64,000 nucleotides of DNA from Norana najaformis (Eukaryota; Annelida; Clitellata; Crassiclitellata; Hormogastridae), in NCBI GenBank assembly GCA_964023275.1, contig OZ029919.1, positions 32,457,561-32,521,560 on the forward strand, written 5' to 3'. Below the pieces are notes generated by a model, which was given only the letters and a program-made list of their open reading frames with translations, had not been told where the DNA came from and did no database searches. Positions 11,700-22,795 of the stretch are shown one piece after another. The first letter of the stretch is position 1. Each line of letters begins with the position of its first letter. The position numbers and the translations under genes are program-made.

Positions 11700-12430
11700 T
11701 CTTGTCACTGTCAGTGTCTCTGTATCTGTCTTCCTGTCTGCGTCTCTCTCTCTCTTTGTCTTTGTATCTGTGTCTCTCAATGTCTCTACGTCTGTCTGTG
11801 TCTATGTATCTTCATCTGTATCAGTGTCTATCTCTGTATCTTCCTCTGTATTAGTATCTATCTCTGTATCTTCCTCTGTATCTTCCTCTGTATCAGTGTA
11901 TATCTCTGTATCTTCCTCTGTATCAGTATCTATCTCTGTATCTTCCTCTCTATCAGTGCCTATCTCTGTATCTTCCTCTCTGTCAGTGTATATCTCTGTA
12001 TCTTCCTCTGTACCAGTGTCTATCTCTGTATCTTCCTCTGTATCTTCCTCTGTATCAGTGTCTATCTCTGTATCTTCCTCTGTACCAGTGTCTATCTCTG
12101 TATCTTTCTCTGTATCAGTGTCTATCTCTGTATCTTCCTCTGTACCAGTGTCTATCTCTGTATCTTCCTCTGTATCTTCCTCTGTATCAGTGTCTATCTC
12201 TGTATCTTCCTCTGTATCAGTGTCTATCTCTGTATCTTCCTCTGTACCAGTGTCTATCTCTGTATCTTCCTCTGTATCTTCCTCTGTATCAGCGTCTATC
12301 TCTGTATCTTCCTCTGTACCAGTGTCTGTCTTTGTATCTTCATCTGTGTCAGCGCCTATCTCTGTATCTTCCTTTGTATCAGTGTCTATCTGTCTCTGTC
12401 TCTGTCTCTGTGTGTGTCTGTCTGTCTGTC
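11700..12430. repeat. minisatellite of TCTGTATCTTCC units (KCTD intron)
   Basis: A repeat of about 30 bp (CAGTGTCTATCTCTG then TATCTTCCTCTGTA) is interspersed with 12-bp TCTGTATCTTCC insertions, giving a higher-order pattern from about 11815 to 12385. TCTG and CTCT units flank it. The long open frames on both strands follow from the multiple-of-three unit length. Confidence 0.95.
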
Positions 12431-12734
12431 TCTTTCGCACTGGCGATGTTTATCTTAAGCCGCGATTTCTTCACAGCAGCCAGCGCCAAAGTGCCCGTCA
12501 TGATAACGTCTGCCCCCTGGCGAATCGCCTACCCAGCCGCAGCCCTCCCGCCCACCCGCCTTTCCTTCTTCTCTCCACCCAGAACCCCGCGGGGTGCAGC
12601 GCCACTCCCTTTCCCCTTTTCCACCCTCCCTCAGTCGGTCGCCGTCTACACCTTTAAATTTGTCGTAAAGTGCCGTTGGTCAAATACAAAATGCATTTCA
12701 TCGAGTAAGATGCATTTTCGCCCCAGGTCAGTCG

Positions 12735-13265
12735 AGAGGAATAGGAGGAGGAGGAGAAGGATAGGGGAGGGAGAGGGAGGAGGATGCAGGGGAGGGGGAA
12801 GGATGAAGAGAAAGAGAAGGGAAAATGAGGAGGAGAACAAGGACGAGGAAGAAGAGGAACAGAACGAGGAAGAGGAAGAGAAAGAAGAAGAGGAGGAAGA
12901 GGAAGAAGAGGAGGAAGAGGAATAAGAAGAGGAGGAAGAGCAAGAAGAGGGGGAAGAGCAAGAAGAGGTCAAATAATAGGAGCATGATGACTCCGAGGAA
13001 TAGGAATAAGAAAAAGAGGAAGAACAATGGGGGAAGGGGATGATAAGGATGAAGGGGAAAATAGAGGGAAAGTTGAGGAGGAAGATGAAGAGAAAGATGA
13101 AGAGAAATCGGGAGGCGGAGAATGAATGAATGAAGATGAGAATGAAGATGGGGAAAAGAGCAGGAATATCAAGAGGAGAAAGAGGAAGAGCAGAATAAAG
13201 AGGAGAAGGAAGAGGAGGAGGAGGAGATGGAAGATGAAGAGGTGGTTGAAGAGGATGAGGAACAG
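12735..13265. repeat. GA-rich purine tract (KCTD intron)
   Basis: Mixed GAGGAA/AGAAGA triplets, purine-rich on + with few interruptions. No gene. Confidence 0.9.
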
Positions 13266-13554
13266 CCTCTTGGCTAAAACATAATGCACTGATGCCTACC
13301 TAGATAGAGGCCGTCATATCCACCGTACATATGTTTACCCCATGTATATATGTGTATATATATATATGTTCATGCACATCGTATAGTATATATATATAAA
13401 CAGATGATATGCTTACGTTTACATATATATATGAAATTATGCATTGGTTTATATTCCTCTTCTATATACACTTACATCGAGATGTTTGCGTGGATAATGG
13501 AGTGAGTTGAGTGTGTGACTGATATCAAGGAAATGCTTAGCTTCGTCATCGCCG

Positions 13555-13985
13555 ACTCCTCCTTTTCCTCCTCTTACTTCTCTTCTTCCCTCTCTTCCTT
13601 CTCCTGTTCCTTCTCATGTTCCTTCTTCTCTTCATTCTCCCCTTCATTCTCCTCTTCCTCTTCTTCTTCCTCCTCTGCTTCCTTCTGCCACTACTTCTTT
13701 CTTCCTTCCTTCCTTCCTCCTCCTCCTCCTCCTTCTATTTATTTTGTTTCTTTTTCTTCTTCTTTCTTCTTCTTCTTTTTTTCTTTTTCTTCTTTTTCTT
13801 CTTCTTCTTTGTTCTTCTTTTTTTCTTCTTTTTCTTTTTCTTCTTTTTCTTCTTCTTCTTTGTTCTTCTTTTGTTCTTCTTTTTCTTTTTCTTCTTTTTC
13901 TTCTTCTTTTTCTTCTTCTTCTTCCTCATCTTCTTCCCTCTCCGCCTCGTCCTCTTCTTCCTCCGCCTGCTTCTTCATCTCTCCA
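13555..13985. repeat. CT-rich pyrimidine tract (KCTD intron)
   Basis: TTC/TCC/CTT sequence, pyrimidine-rich on +, about 300 bp after the purine tract at 12735-13265. The pair could in principle base-pair over long stretches in the unspliced RNA. Confidence 0.9.
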
Positions 13986-14499
13986 TCATCTCGAAGGTTC
14001 TTGTGTTAAATATGGCGCGGCGCTGGAATCCCTTGAAACTGTTTGCTTCTCTCGAGGCGCCGACCTGTGATGGATGCTGCCACGAGGCAACAGCAGCAGC
14101 AGCAGCTGTTGCTGATGCTGGTGATGGCAATAACAGTGATGGTGCCGATCGTGAAGATGATGATGTCACTGATATGGCATGTCGATGCCATTCCCTTTGC
14201 TGTATTTAACGCAGATGTATGTATATATAACACATCTACTAAAATTTGGAATATATTTGACTTAAGTGTATGTATATATTACATATATGCAATCCACATA
14301 CTGTGCTACCTCGGTAGTCCTGTATTCAGCCATGCTGAGACAATGTATCACATTGCATTGTATTGTATTGTATCGTTTCAGCGCTTTTGGGAGCTGCTTT
14401 GAAGGGCGCTATATAATTTTTTGTTACATTTGATATATTGCATTACATTGCAATGTATTGTATCATATTGTGTTGTATGGGATTGTATTGTGGAATGTA

Positions 14500-14513
14500 A
14501 CTCTGTCATAAAA

Positions 14514-14549
<36 letters not shown>

Positions 14550-14770
14550 GATGATGATGATGAAGATGATGATGATGATGAAGATGATGAAGATGATGAT
14601 GATGGTGGTGATGATGATGATGAAGATGATGAAGATGATGATGATGGTGGTGATGATGATGACGATGACGATTTATACAGCGCTGTAGCTAGACTGAAGT
14701 CGAAATAGGCTCTGTACATGAATTCAAAAATCAACAGCAGTCATATGATATTTAAGAAAGAAAGGTCTTG
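14500..14770. repeat. (GAT)n array abutting a family C element
   Basis: (GAT)n with GAA and GGT variants runs from about 14512 to 14670. It stops at TTTATACAGCGCTGTAGC, a diverged family C end that continues to AAAAATCAACAGCAGTCAT. The microsatellite sits exactly at the element end. Confidence 0.8.
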
Positions 14771-14779
14771 AATCGTGAC

Positions 14780-15480
14780 TTGAATATGGGGCATTCAGGG
14801 ATGGGGCCTTCTTCCCCTGGTCTAGAAGATTGTTCAAACCATTTGGTCCCGCGACAGAGGAAGATGTTGATTCTTCAGTCGATTCTTCGATGATGACCGC
14901 AGCCAACACCTGTTCTGGATGTCTGCTGCTCGAAGGCACAAGTGGGAAATACAGTCAGAGATGAGGCCGTTCAAATGTTGCCCAAGGCATTCAAATGTTT
15001 TTCTTGATCCAGTGATCTTGGAGGTTCTTTTCTAGTCTAATTCCTTCATTTGACGCTCAATCCCAAAGCTTGTGTGGCTCCCTTTCAAGATATCTGCTCT
15101 GAGGCGATCAGTGTTTCATACACCCGCAGTAAAAGGTTTCACCCCACAGACTTGCTCCCCCAAAGCGAACAATCCCCTACATAGGTGGGCAGAGGTAAAG
15201 TACCTACTGGGTGCGACAATGCGTTTCCTAACCCGAAAAAGTTCCGTTCGCCAACCGATGGCGTTGGTGGTAGCTTTGATGGTGGTGATTGGGGTGGGAT
15301 ATGACCTATATAATGATAGCTTCTATATAGGGTTCATGGGTGAAGTTGGGTTGGGTGGGAGTTGGGTTGGGTGGGAGTTGGGTAGGGAGGAGTGGGAATG
15401 ACGGGGTACAGCAGCCAAGTCCGTAATTGCTATGGCCAGCGGCTTCAATTTAAGTTTACCCTCGCTGCTTCCATAGCTAC
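14780..15480. other. no gene (KCTD intron)
   Basis: Unique-looking intron sequence with a short GGGT/TGGGA repeat near 15340-15385. No splice-flanked frame was identified. Confidence 0.3.
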
Positions 15481-15600
15481 CATTCCTCCTCCTCCTCCTC
15501 CTCCTCCTCTTCCTCCTCCTCCTATTTCTCCTCCTCCTCCTCCTCTTCTCTCTCCTCCTCCTTCTCCTACTTCTTCTTCTCCTCTTCCTCCTACTTGCAT
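15480..15600. repeat. (CCT)n tract (KCTD intron)
   Basis: CTC/CCT triplets with minor interruptions. Confidence 0.9.
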
Positions 15601-15739
15601 TATACATTTACATGTATATACATGTATGTGTATATTAGGTGTGTATGTTGTTTTGAAGGCGTTCTTTAATCGAATCTGCGTTTTTCCTTTGGGCCAAAAA
15701 GGCGCTCGAACCGTCTAGGCCTCGAGCGATTTCATATTA

Positions 15740-16445
15740 GCAAGGAAGAAAGGAAAGAAGGAGAGGGAGAAAATTAAGTAAGGAGGGAGGGAGGGAAGGA
15801 TAGATGGAAGGAAGGAAGGAAGGAAGGAGGTATGGAAGGAGGGAAGGAAGAGAGGATGGAGGGAAGGAAAGAAGGAAAGAAGGAAGGAGCGAATAAGGAA
15901 TGGAGAGAGAATTAAAGCAGGCAGACCGACAGACAGACAGACTGACTGACTTAGAATAACATACGGATATAGAAACGGACAGACAAAAGGTCAAACAGAC
16001 AGACGGAGGCGTAGGGTCGTTAGTACAATTCGAGACTCGATCATTCGCTGCGAGCGCCAGTATTTAATTAAGTTAATTCCTGTTGTGACGCTTGGAGTCA
16101 GATGCAGGTAGTGCTGGCAGGCAGCAGCGAGAGAGAGAGAGAGAAAGAGAGAGAGAGAAAGAGAGAGAAAGAGAAAGAGAGAGAGACAGTAACAGTGACA
16201 GAGACAGTGACAGAGACAGATAGAGAGACAGAGGTAGAGAGACTGTCACAGACAGAGAGTGAGAGAGAGACAGACATACAAACAGAGAGAGACAGAAACA
16301 GACTGAAAGACACAGAGATTGAGAAAGAGAGATGGTTGGATGGATGGATGGATGGATGGATGGATGGAGAAAAGAAAGAAAGACAGAAAGAAAGACAGAA
16401 CGAAAGAGAGAAAGAAAGAAAGAAAGAAAAAAGAAAGAAAGAGTG
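15740..16445. repeat. GGAA, GAGA, GGAT and GAAA arrays (KCTD intron)
   Basis: GGAA-type repeats at 15740-15905, (GA)n/GACA units at 16128-16330, (TGGA)n at about 16333-16368 and GAAA/GACA units to 16445. They end about 160 bp before the KCTD acceptor. Confidence 0.9.
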
Positions 16446-16603
16446 ATAGGCAGCGACAGGGAGACAGCTGTAGCAGCAATTACCTAGAAAGCCCATTCAG
16501 TTCTCAATGCTCTATCCTACTCATTTGCATACCATTCGTCTTAATTATTCAATCAGATCAAAATTAATAAGATCCAAACCGTTTAATTGTCTGAATTGTC
16601 CAG

Positions 16604-17279
16604 ATATCCTGAGTCGCGGTTGGCGAAGATGTTCAACGGAAGTGTTCCAATCATTCTCGACAGTCTAAAGCAACACTACTTCATCGATCGCGATGGAAAG
16701 ATGTTCCGACACATCCTCAACTTCCTGCGCGGGGGCGTTCTCGCCGTGCCCGAGAACTTCGACGAGATCGACCTCCTTCTCGAAGAGGCGCGCTACTTCG
16801 AATTGGGGCCGCTCGTACGGGCCATCGAGAACCTTCGACGCGCACAGGGAGGAGTCACAGGGGGACAGGCGACCTCGGCGAGGGCACAGCCGAACGGGTT
16901 CAGCAAGCCGGGGAGAGAATGCATCGTCGACTGCGTGGCCATGAACGTCAGTCCAGACCTCGGGGAAAGGATCTCTCTAAGCGCCGACAGGGTCTTGCTC
17001 GAGGAAGTCTTTCCAGAGCTGAGCGCAGCCCTGATGGACTATCGCGGAGCCGCCTGGAACCTGGACAATCGATTCGTCATCCGGTTTCCGGTCAACGGAT
17101 ACTGCAAGCTCAATTCGCTCCAGGTGATGCAGCGCCTCCTGGGGTACGGGTTTGAGATCTGTGCCTCGAACGGAGCAGGGGTCGAGGGTCAGCAGTTCAG
17201 CGAGTACGTCTTCTGTAAGAAGAGGGACAGCGTTTTGCCCGTCGTTTCGTCGGTCAAGCGGGAAAGACCGTCGGATTAA
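16604..17279 (+). CDS. KCTD1/KCTD15-type BTB protein, terminal coding exon
   Basis: The acceptor TTGTCCAG at 16596-16603 gives exon phase 2, completing Lys89. The exon carries the rest of the BTB domain (residues 90-170, with LDSLKQHYFIDRDG and LLLEEARYFEL, diagnostic of KCTD1/15), a Gly/Ser-rich linker of about 25 residues, and the conserved C-terminal region (VSPDLGERISLS, LLEEVFPE, NRFVIRFPVNGYCKLNS, QFSEYVFC). It ends RERPSD and TAA at 17277-17279. The total is 313 residues; the human members are about 257-283, and the excess lies in the N terminus and linker. Codon third positions are GC-rich. A single pro-orthologue of KCTD1 and KCTD15 is expected outside vertebrates, so neither symbol is chosen. 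Confidence 0.95.
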
Positions 17280-17324
17280 AATTAGAACTTTCATTTAATC
17301 CTATTAATTAATATTTCTAATATG

Positions 17325-17330
17325 AATAAA
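17325..17330 (+). terminator. poly(A) signal AATAAA
   Basis: AATAAA lies 46 bp after the KCTD stop codon, within AT-rich sequence. It is a plausible 3' end for the KCTD transcript. Confidence 0.55.
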
Positions 17331-17511
17331 TCATAAACATGTCAGTACTGTTGATGTCTACGAAAGTTGTGGTCATGCATATTAGTGGCTGCTACTTTCA
17401 GACATTGCTTTCAAGAATGTAGGCCACACTGACTTACAAGACAGTAACATTATGTATAAAATTATTATTATGGGGTCTAGAAATGTACAGAGGGTTAGGG
17501 TGGAGATAACT

Positions 17512-18345
17512 CCTCCTCCTTTTCCTTCTCCTCCTCCTTCTCCTCCTCCTCTTCTCCTTCCTCCTTCTTCTCCTCCTCATCCTTCTCCTCCTCCTCCTTC
17601 TCCTCCTCCTTCTCCTTCTCTTTCTCCTCCTTCTCCTCTTTCTCCTTCTCCTTCTCCTTCTCCTCTTTTTCCTTCTCCTTTCCTTCTGCTCTTTGTCTTT
17701 CTCCTTCTCCTCCTCCTTCTTCTCCTCCTCCTCCTTCTCCTCCTCCTACTTTTCCTTCTCCTCCTGCTCCTTCTTCTCCTCCTCCTTCTGCTTTTTCTTC
17801 TCCTCCTCCTTCTCCTTCTCTTTCTCCTCCTTCTCCTCTTTCTCCTTCTCCTTCTCCTCTTTCTCCTTCTCCTTTCCTTCTGCTCTTTGTCTTTCTCCTT
17901 CTCCTCCTCCTTCTTCTCCTCCTCCTCCTTCTCCTCCTCCTACTTTTCCTTCTCCTCCTGCTCCTTCTTCTCCTCCTCCTTTTCCTTTTTCTTCTCCTCC
18001 TCCTTCTCTTTCTCCTCCTTCTCCTCTTTCTCCTTCTCCTTCTCCTCTTTCTCCTTCTCCTTTCCTTCTGCTCTTTCTCTTTCTCCTTCTCCTCCTCCTT
18101 CTTCTCCTCCTCCTCCTCCTCCTTCTCCTTCTCTTTCTCCTCCTTCTCCTTTTTCTCCTTCTCCTTCTCCTATTTCTCCTTCTCCTTTGCTTCTGCTCTT
18201 TCTCCTTCTCCTCCTCCTTTTTCTCCTCCTCCTCCTTCTCCTCCTCCTACTTTTCCTTCTTCTCCTCCTGCTCCTTCTTCTCCTCCTTCTCCTTTTTCTT
18301 CTCCTCCTCCTCCTCTTTCTCCTCCTTCTCTTCCTCCTCCGTGTT
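17512..18345. repeat. 830-bp polypyrimidine array with an approximately 190-bp higher-order unit
   Basis: The + strand is almost wholly C and T (CTC, TTC, CTT). The landmark TTTCCTTCTGCTCTTT recurs at about 17681, 17873 and 18060, with a variant near 18184, showing a unit of roughly 190 bp. It begins about 180 bp after the KCTD poly(A) signal. The long Leu/Ser frames are artefacts. Confidence 0.95.
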
Positions 18346-18654
18346 TTTGATCTCCTTTCTTCCGTTACGTACTTCGTTAATGTATTATCATAGCCGCCTT
18401 TTACTTAGCACTTTCTGTCGGCAGCGGCGTCGCCGAAAGCCGATTGAGTTCTGGATCCACCCACTTCCTCTGGCCCGAGTAGGCACCGATATGTGAGGGC
18501 AAAATCAAGGAGATGATTAACAGCAGTGGAGTCAGGGAGATCAAGTTTAATATTTAGGTCACCGGGTAAACAAACGAGTTAGGAAGGTTGGACAGAGAGA
18601 CGGGGGATAGGAACTCGGAGAATTCGATAAAGAAAGTATGTGGTGTTCACTTAG

Positions 18655-18935
18655 AAACAGATCGCAATCGTAATCGTACTCCCGAGTTTTCTACAGCGCC
18701 CAACGAAAGGCACGTCACGGGGACCAGCTTAATCACAGGCGCTCAGTCAAAACAAAATCGACAGGCAAAAAGGTTCGGTTCCAGATCAAGATCCAAGAGT
18801 CAGGCAGAGAGACAGCGTGACGGCTACGGTGGGTGATGTCTGGGAATGGAGCGGATAGAGAGATAAGAGGAAGAAGGGGAGTCAGGATAGGATCTGTGAA
18901 AGAGGAGTGCTTTCAGTTTTAAGTGAAAGACCAAT
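18655..18935 (-). mobile_element. LINE-like 3' end, family A
   Basis: On the + strand it starts ATCGCAATCGTAATCG, then ACAGCGCCCAACGAAAGG, GGCGCTCAGTCAAAACAAAA and AGATCAAGATCCAAGAGTCA. It is a near-full match to 1040-1262 but longer at its 5' side. Confidence 0.65.
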
Positions 18936-19129
18936 GCAGAAGTTGCAAGCAAGAAATTTCAAAACTGAAAACATTCGTCTTTCATAGCTACATATGCGAT
19001 AGTGAGCAAAATTTGTTCAACGTTAGGTGAGGTAAAGTACGACTAAGTAAAATTATGTAATGTAAAGATAGACAAGGTATGGTAAAATAAGATAACGTAA
19101 GACAAGGTAGGTTAAGGTATGGAAAGATG

Positions 19130-19324
19130 AATCTATATATAGCGCCACTTTGCGATAGTAAAAATCACACATGCATAGGCATAGGTAAGTGCGAATTATA
19201 TCTAAATTTATATAGCGCACATTTAGAAGCACTCTATCTTTCCGAGAAGCCTAGCGAACGAAATGCAGTCGTCGTACTCATAGAAAACAAAGGGATGCAA
19301 CAGTTAAATGTAAATGTAAATGTA

Positions 19325-19371
<47 letters not shown>

Positions 19372-19480
19372 CAATTTATATAGCGCCGTAACACGACCGA
19401 ATGTATACGTTTTTTATAGCGACCGTATGGCCTCGACCCTGCTCATTTTTCAATGAATTAATCGGGTGAGCTTCTTCAAG
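19130..19480 (-). mobile_element. cluster of TATAGCGCC elements around (AAT)n
   Basis: TATATAGCGC cores occur at about 19136, 19206 and 19375. An ATGTAAATGTAAATG tail (the reverse of family D's ACATTT units) leads into (AAT)n at 19325-19370. The segment 19410-19470 is the reverse of the family D body (ATGGCCTCGACCCTGCTCAT). The microsatellite is therefore the tail of one or more short retroelements. Confidence 0.55.
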
Positions 19481-19614
19481 CTAGACACTAGTGAGTCGTG
19501 AGTTCGAATCCGAGCGTAGATTCGATTGCCTGTAGATGACTACTTCGCCGGCAGAGAGCATCGCAAACAACGTTGCTTAGCAACTTCAATGAAACATCTA
19601 AATGTCTGACAAAG

Positions 19615-19715
19615 GAAAGTGAACGAGGAAAAGGAAAATGAAGAGTAGGAAGAGGATGAAGAGGAGGAGGAGGAAGAAGAGGAAGAAGAGGAAGAAGAGG
19701 AAGAAGAAGAGGTAC
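19615..19715. repeat. GA-rich tract
   Basis: AGGAAGAAGAGGA-type triplets. Confidence 0.8.
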
Positions 19716-19809
19716 AATAATAGGAGCATGATTATTACGAAGGAATAAAAAAACGAAAAAGGGGAAGAACAATGGAAGAAGGGGAAGATTAGGAGATTGC
19801 AAAAACAAA

Positions 19810-20615
19810 AAACTTCAACGCAATTACACCCCCGAAATAAACCCCATTAACTTAACTGACTATATACATTAACTGGCATCATTTCATTTATTATTAGCGA
19901 AGCTGGATACCGAAGTATTGTGTAAGGGGTTCGAACGATTTCAACGACACTGGCAGCCATGAGATGTCGCTAAACAACAGAAACTACGTCACTCATTCAT
20001 CTGCCTATCTGCCATCTGATGAATAAGATACAAGCGCCCGTTAGGTTTGCTGTCTCACACACAAAATGCCCCGGGGGTAGTCATACACACCATTTATCTC
20101 AACGCGTTTTTTACCCTGCAGTGGTGGAAGTTCGTTAAAATTTACCCGGCGGGGTCTCTTTGGCAAACAATAACAGCTTTGTGAAGGTTGCCTTTGGGTC
20201 GTGTTCCAGCGACACGTCACGTGACAAAGGGTCTTTTACTCTGGACAAACGGCAAGGCTTCGGGCTACGTACAAAGGTGAAGGAAGCCGACATACACGTA
20301 GCACGCACATTGCCTAGATCTATGTATAGGTGATGTGATAGTGTACGCCGCTTGGGGCGCAATCCCTTGGCCATCTATCGACATTTGAACTGGCTCGGAG
20401 TAAAGAACAATCGACGGTTGAAACAATCTTCACTCGCCTGAGATACATACGCACCTGCTGGAGGCAGGAGCGCAGATTACGTTTTTACCCAGTGATAGCC
20501 ATGTCCAGCAAAAACTGTCCTCAAGCTGATTGCTTACGGGGCCTTGTGCCAACTTTTTCAAACCTTTTTCAAATTGCTTATCCACCGGACTGACCTTCTG
20601 GATATTGACCTGGTT
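19810..20615. other. no gene seen
   Basis: Moderate-GC sequence. A minus frame over 20135-20374 is open but has no domain and no splice support. AGATGTCGCTAAACA at about 19972 recurs near 22867 and 23029, suggesting a short dispersed repeat. Confidence 0.3.
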
Positions 20616-20619
20616 GCGG

Positions 20620-20765
20620 CTTCTTCTTCTTCTTCTTCTTCTTCTTCTTCTTCTTCTTCTTCTTCTTCTTCTTCTTCTTCTTCTTCTTCTTCTTCTTCTT
20701 CCTCCTCCTCCTCCTCCTCCTCCTCCTCCTTCTCCTTCTCTGCCTTCTCCTGCTCCTCCTCTTTT
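20620..20765. repeat. (TTC)n/(TCC)n array
   Basis: A pure TTC run of about 80 bp is followed by TCC triplets. Confidence 0.95.
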
Positions 20766-20769
20766 ATAT

Positions 20770-21185
20770 TGCAGTGATAAAACCTTTAAGTGAAAATCGC
20801 TTCTGATTTTTGAGAAAATATACGCGTCCATGCGAAATACGAAATGCGCTATAAAATTGAACGCCAAGGCCCATGGCGGTTTCTTTATAATTGGCTAAAG
20901 AACCAAGTCCTATCCTCTGGCCTCTAATCCATTAATCAGAAAGGCAAAGCTTGGGGCGATCTCCGCTTTAAAAATGTCGGTACAGTAAAAAGGAGTTTTA
21001 AAATGAATTAAAGTTATCATAGGTAAAAGTGATTATGACGACGATGACGACGAGAATGATGAAAATCAGAATTGATCATCTGCTTTATAAAATTAAAATG
21101 TCAAACTAACCGAAGAAATGAATTTATGGAGTGATATTCTCCATCACCGGTAGGCCTACCTACGACATGCACGCCCTTTGTTCCA
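20770..21185. other. no gene seen
   Basis: AT-rich unique sequence with a short GAC triplet run near 21037-21055. Confidence 0.3.
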
Positions 21186-21187
21186 GA

Positions 21188-21400
21188 GGTCTAGAATTGT
21201 AATCGTAATCGTAAATTCTAAACTTCTAAAACGCTACTTAAAAACTAATCTCAGGGCACCAGCTTATATACGAACGCTGCGTCAAGTCAATAGAGTTGTC
21301 CAAAGATGCCATGTCAAGAACCAAGTCCGGTTGCCAGAAGACCAGAGAGAAAAGGGAAAGAATAATGAAATGCCTTTGATAGGGTCAAATCAGGCGCTAC
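21188..21400 (-). mobile_element. LINE/SINE 3' end, family B
   Basis: On + it starts TTGTAATCGTAATCGTAAAT and continues with GGGCACCAGCTTAT, GCGTCAAGTCAATAG and CCAGAAGACCAGAGAGAAAAG, the reverse of 6290-6512 and 9570-9783. Confidence 0.6.
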
Positions 21401-21704
21401 ATAATTGCACTGATACATGCACTAAATGACTTACAGACTTCAAGATAACAACGAAGTCATCCCAAAAATGACGCAATAATTAAATTCACAACATGACGTC
21501 ATTTGTATTATTAAACTTGTAGTTTCAATCAAGACTCTAAATTAATCGTTGTTTACAAAACAAATTGGTTAACTTCCGGTGGAAACAAATTATATTCCTA
21601 AACTTTCTCTTGGTTTTGATTTTCGAGCAGACGATCAAACTGTTCCATGACCACGGTAAGAATAGTTTCAGTTCTCACCTACTGTAGGCCTCATATGTCG
21701 ATGC

Positions 21705-21980
21705 TCTGGGGTGAGCCATAGTCGAGTGGTTAGCGTGCAGAGCTGCCAATCGTAAGGTCGGGGGTTTAAATCCCCGCCAGGCAGAAAATTGTTCGGCGGT
21801 TTCTTTTCCAATTTCGCCCCTAGCCAACTCGGCTATATTGGTCACCATGACCGTACACTTCAGTGTAAATGGCAAGTCTGGGTTGCATTGGTCTCACTTG
21901 TGGGATATGGGATACTTTACATAGGCTGGAAAGTAAACAAGTCCTGCGATGCATTGGCCCCGTGTCCAGGACCTTGGGAT
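21705..21980 (+). mobile_element. tRNA-derived SINE
   Basis: Box A TAGTCGAGTGGTTAG and box B GGGGGTTTAAATCCC are spaced as in a tRNA gene, followed by a unique body containing CATGACCGTACACTTC. That body phrase recurs at 32975 (CTGACCGTACACTGC), so both belong to one family. The anticodon arm is not intact enough for a functional tRNA. Confidence 0.6.
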
Positions 21981-22236
21981 TCGTCCATTGCAGGCCGAAG
22001 GGTCTAAAAACGGAAATGAGCGCCTCCCCTACATTTCACTTGTGGGATATGGGACACACTTTGCCTATCACTTTGCTTTAAGACTCATCTGTTTCAAGTT
22101 GCCCGAAATCACACGTGTTTACTTACTTACTTACTACTTTGGTCAAATGACACGGGTGACGCAACCTTAATGGGAGGGTAGGGAGGACATGGAGTGGAAG
22201 AAAAGAAGGGATGGGGCCGCCAAATTAGGGTGGAAT

Positions 22237-22475
22237 AGGGCCACGAAGAGGCAAATTTGGGGGCAACGAAGAGGCAAATTTGGGGGCCAAGAAGAGGCAA
22301 ATTTGGGGGCCAAGAAGAGGCAAATTTGGGGGCCAAGAAGAGGCAAATTTGGGGGCCAAGTAGAGGCAAATTTGGAGGCACCAAAGAGCCAATTTTGGGG
22401 GCAACGAAGAGGCAAAATTGGGGCAACGAAGAGGCAAATTTGAGGGCAAAAAGAGGCAAATTTGGGGGCAACGAA
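22237..22475. repeat. 23-bp minisatellite
   Basis: About ten copies of AAGAAGAGGCAAATTTGGGG plus GCC, ending about 90 bp upstream of the start codon at 22563. It could be part of that gene's promoter or 5' UTR. Confidence 0.9.
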
Positions 22476-22562
22476 GAGACAAACGCTGGTCCTGATGCCT
22501 CATTGACTCTGAGACAAAGGCGCTAAGGTCTGTGTCGCGTACGTTTTGCATGACAGACTGCG

Positions 22563-22795
22563 ATGGCCAGCGAAACGGAGAAGGAGGTCAGGGTCTGCCT
22601 GCCGCTGTATCTTCCCTTCTACAGCTACCACCATCCATCCGTCCAGCGCATCAAGCTGTGCGCCGTTAAGACGCAGCTCTACAACCCTTGCCTGCCCACC
22701 CTGCGGCGAATGGAGGTCGACACTGTCTGTCAGAAGATGCCCGAGGAACATTCTCAGACGACAACCACCTGCGCCCAAGGCAAGCTATATCAAAT
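22563..22795 (+). CDS. unrecognised 186-residue protein, exon 1
   Basis: The ATG is in good context (CTGCGATGG) and the third codon positions are strongly GC-biased, as in the KCTD exons. The exon encodes MASETEKEVRVCLPLYLPF, then a YSYHHPSVQRIKLC stretch and TLRRMEVDTVCQKMPEEH. The frame would stop at 22811 if unspliced. A weak donor AAT|GTCAAT at 22795/22796 ends in phase 2 and fits the acceptor at 25871. A GC donor (CAAG|GCAAGC at 22781/22782) is better shaped but ends in phase 1. I do not recognise the family. The short Pro/Tyr/Arg/Trp-rich make-up over four exons recalls small axoneme-associated proteins, but that is only an impression. Confidence 0.55.

Noticed and set aside
11664-12657. 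Frames of 210-295 residues on both strands
   Set aside because: The minisatellite unit length is a multiple of three, so every frame without a stop in the unit stays open. No non-repeat coding sequence is included.
17452-18496. Frames of 267-313 residues rich in Leu, Ser, Pro and Phe
   Set aside because: Pure pyrimidine sequence contains no stop codons on that strand.
21717-21786. Functional tRNA gene
   Set aside because: Box B is good, but the acceptor and anticodon stems do not pair well, and a family member with the same downstream body exists at 32868.
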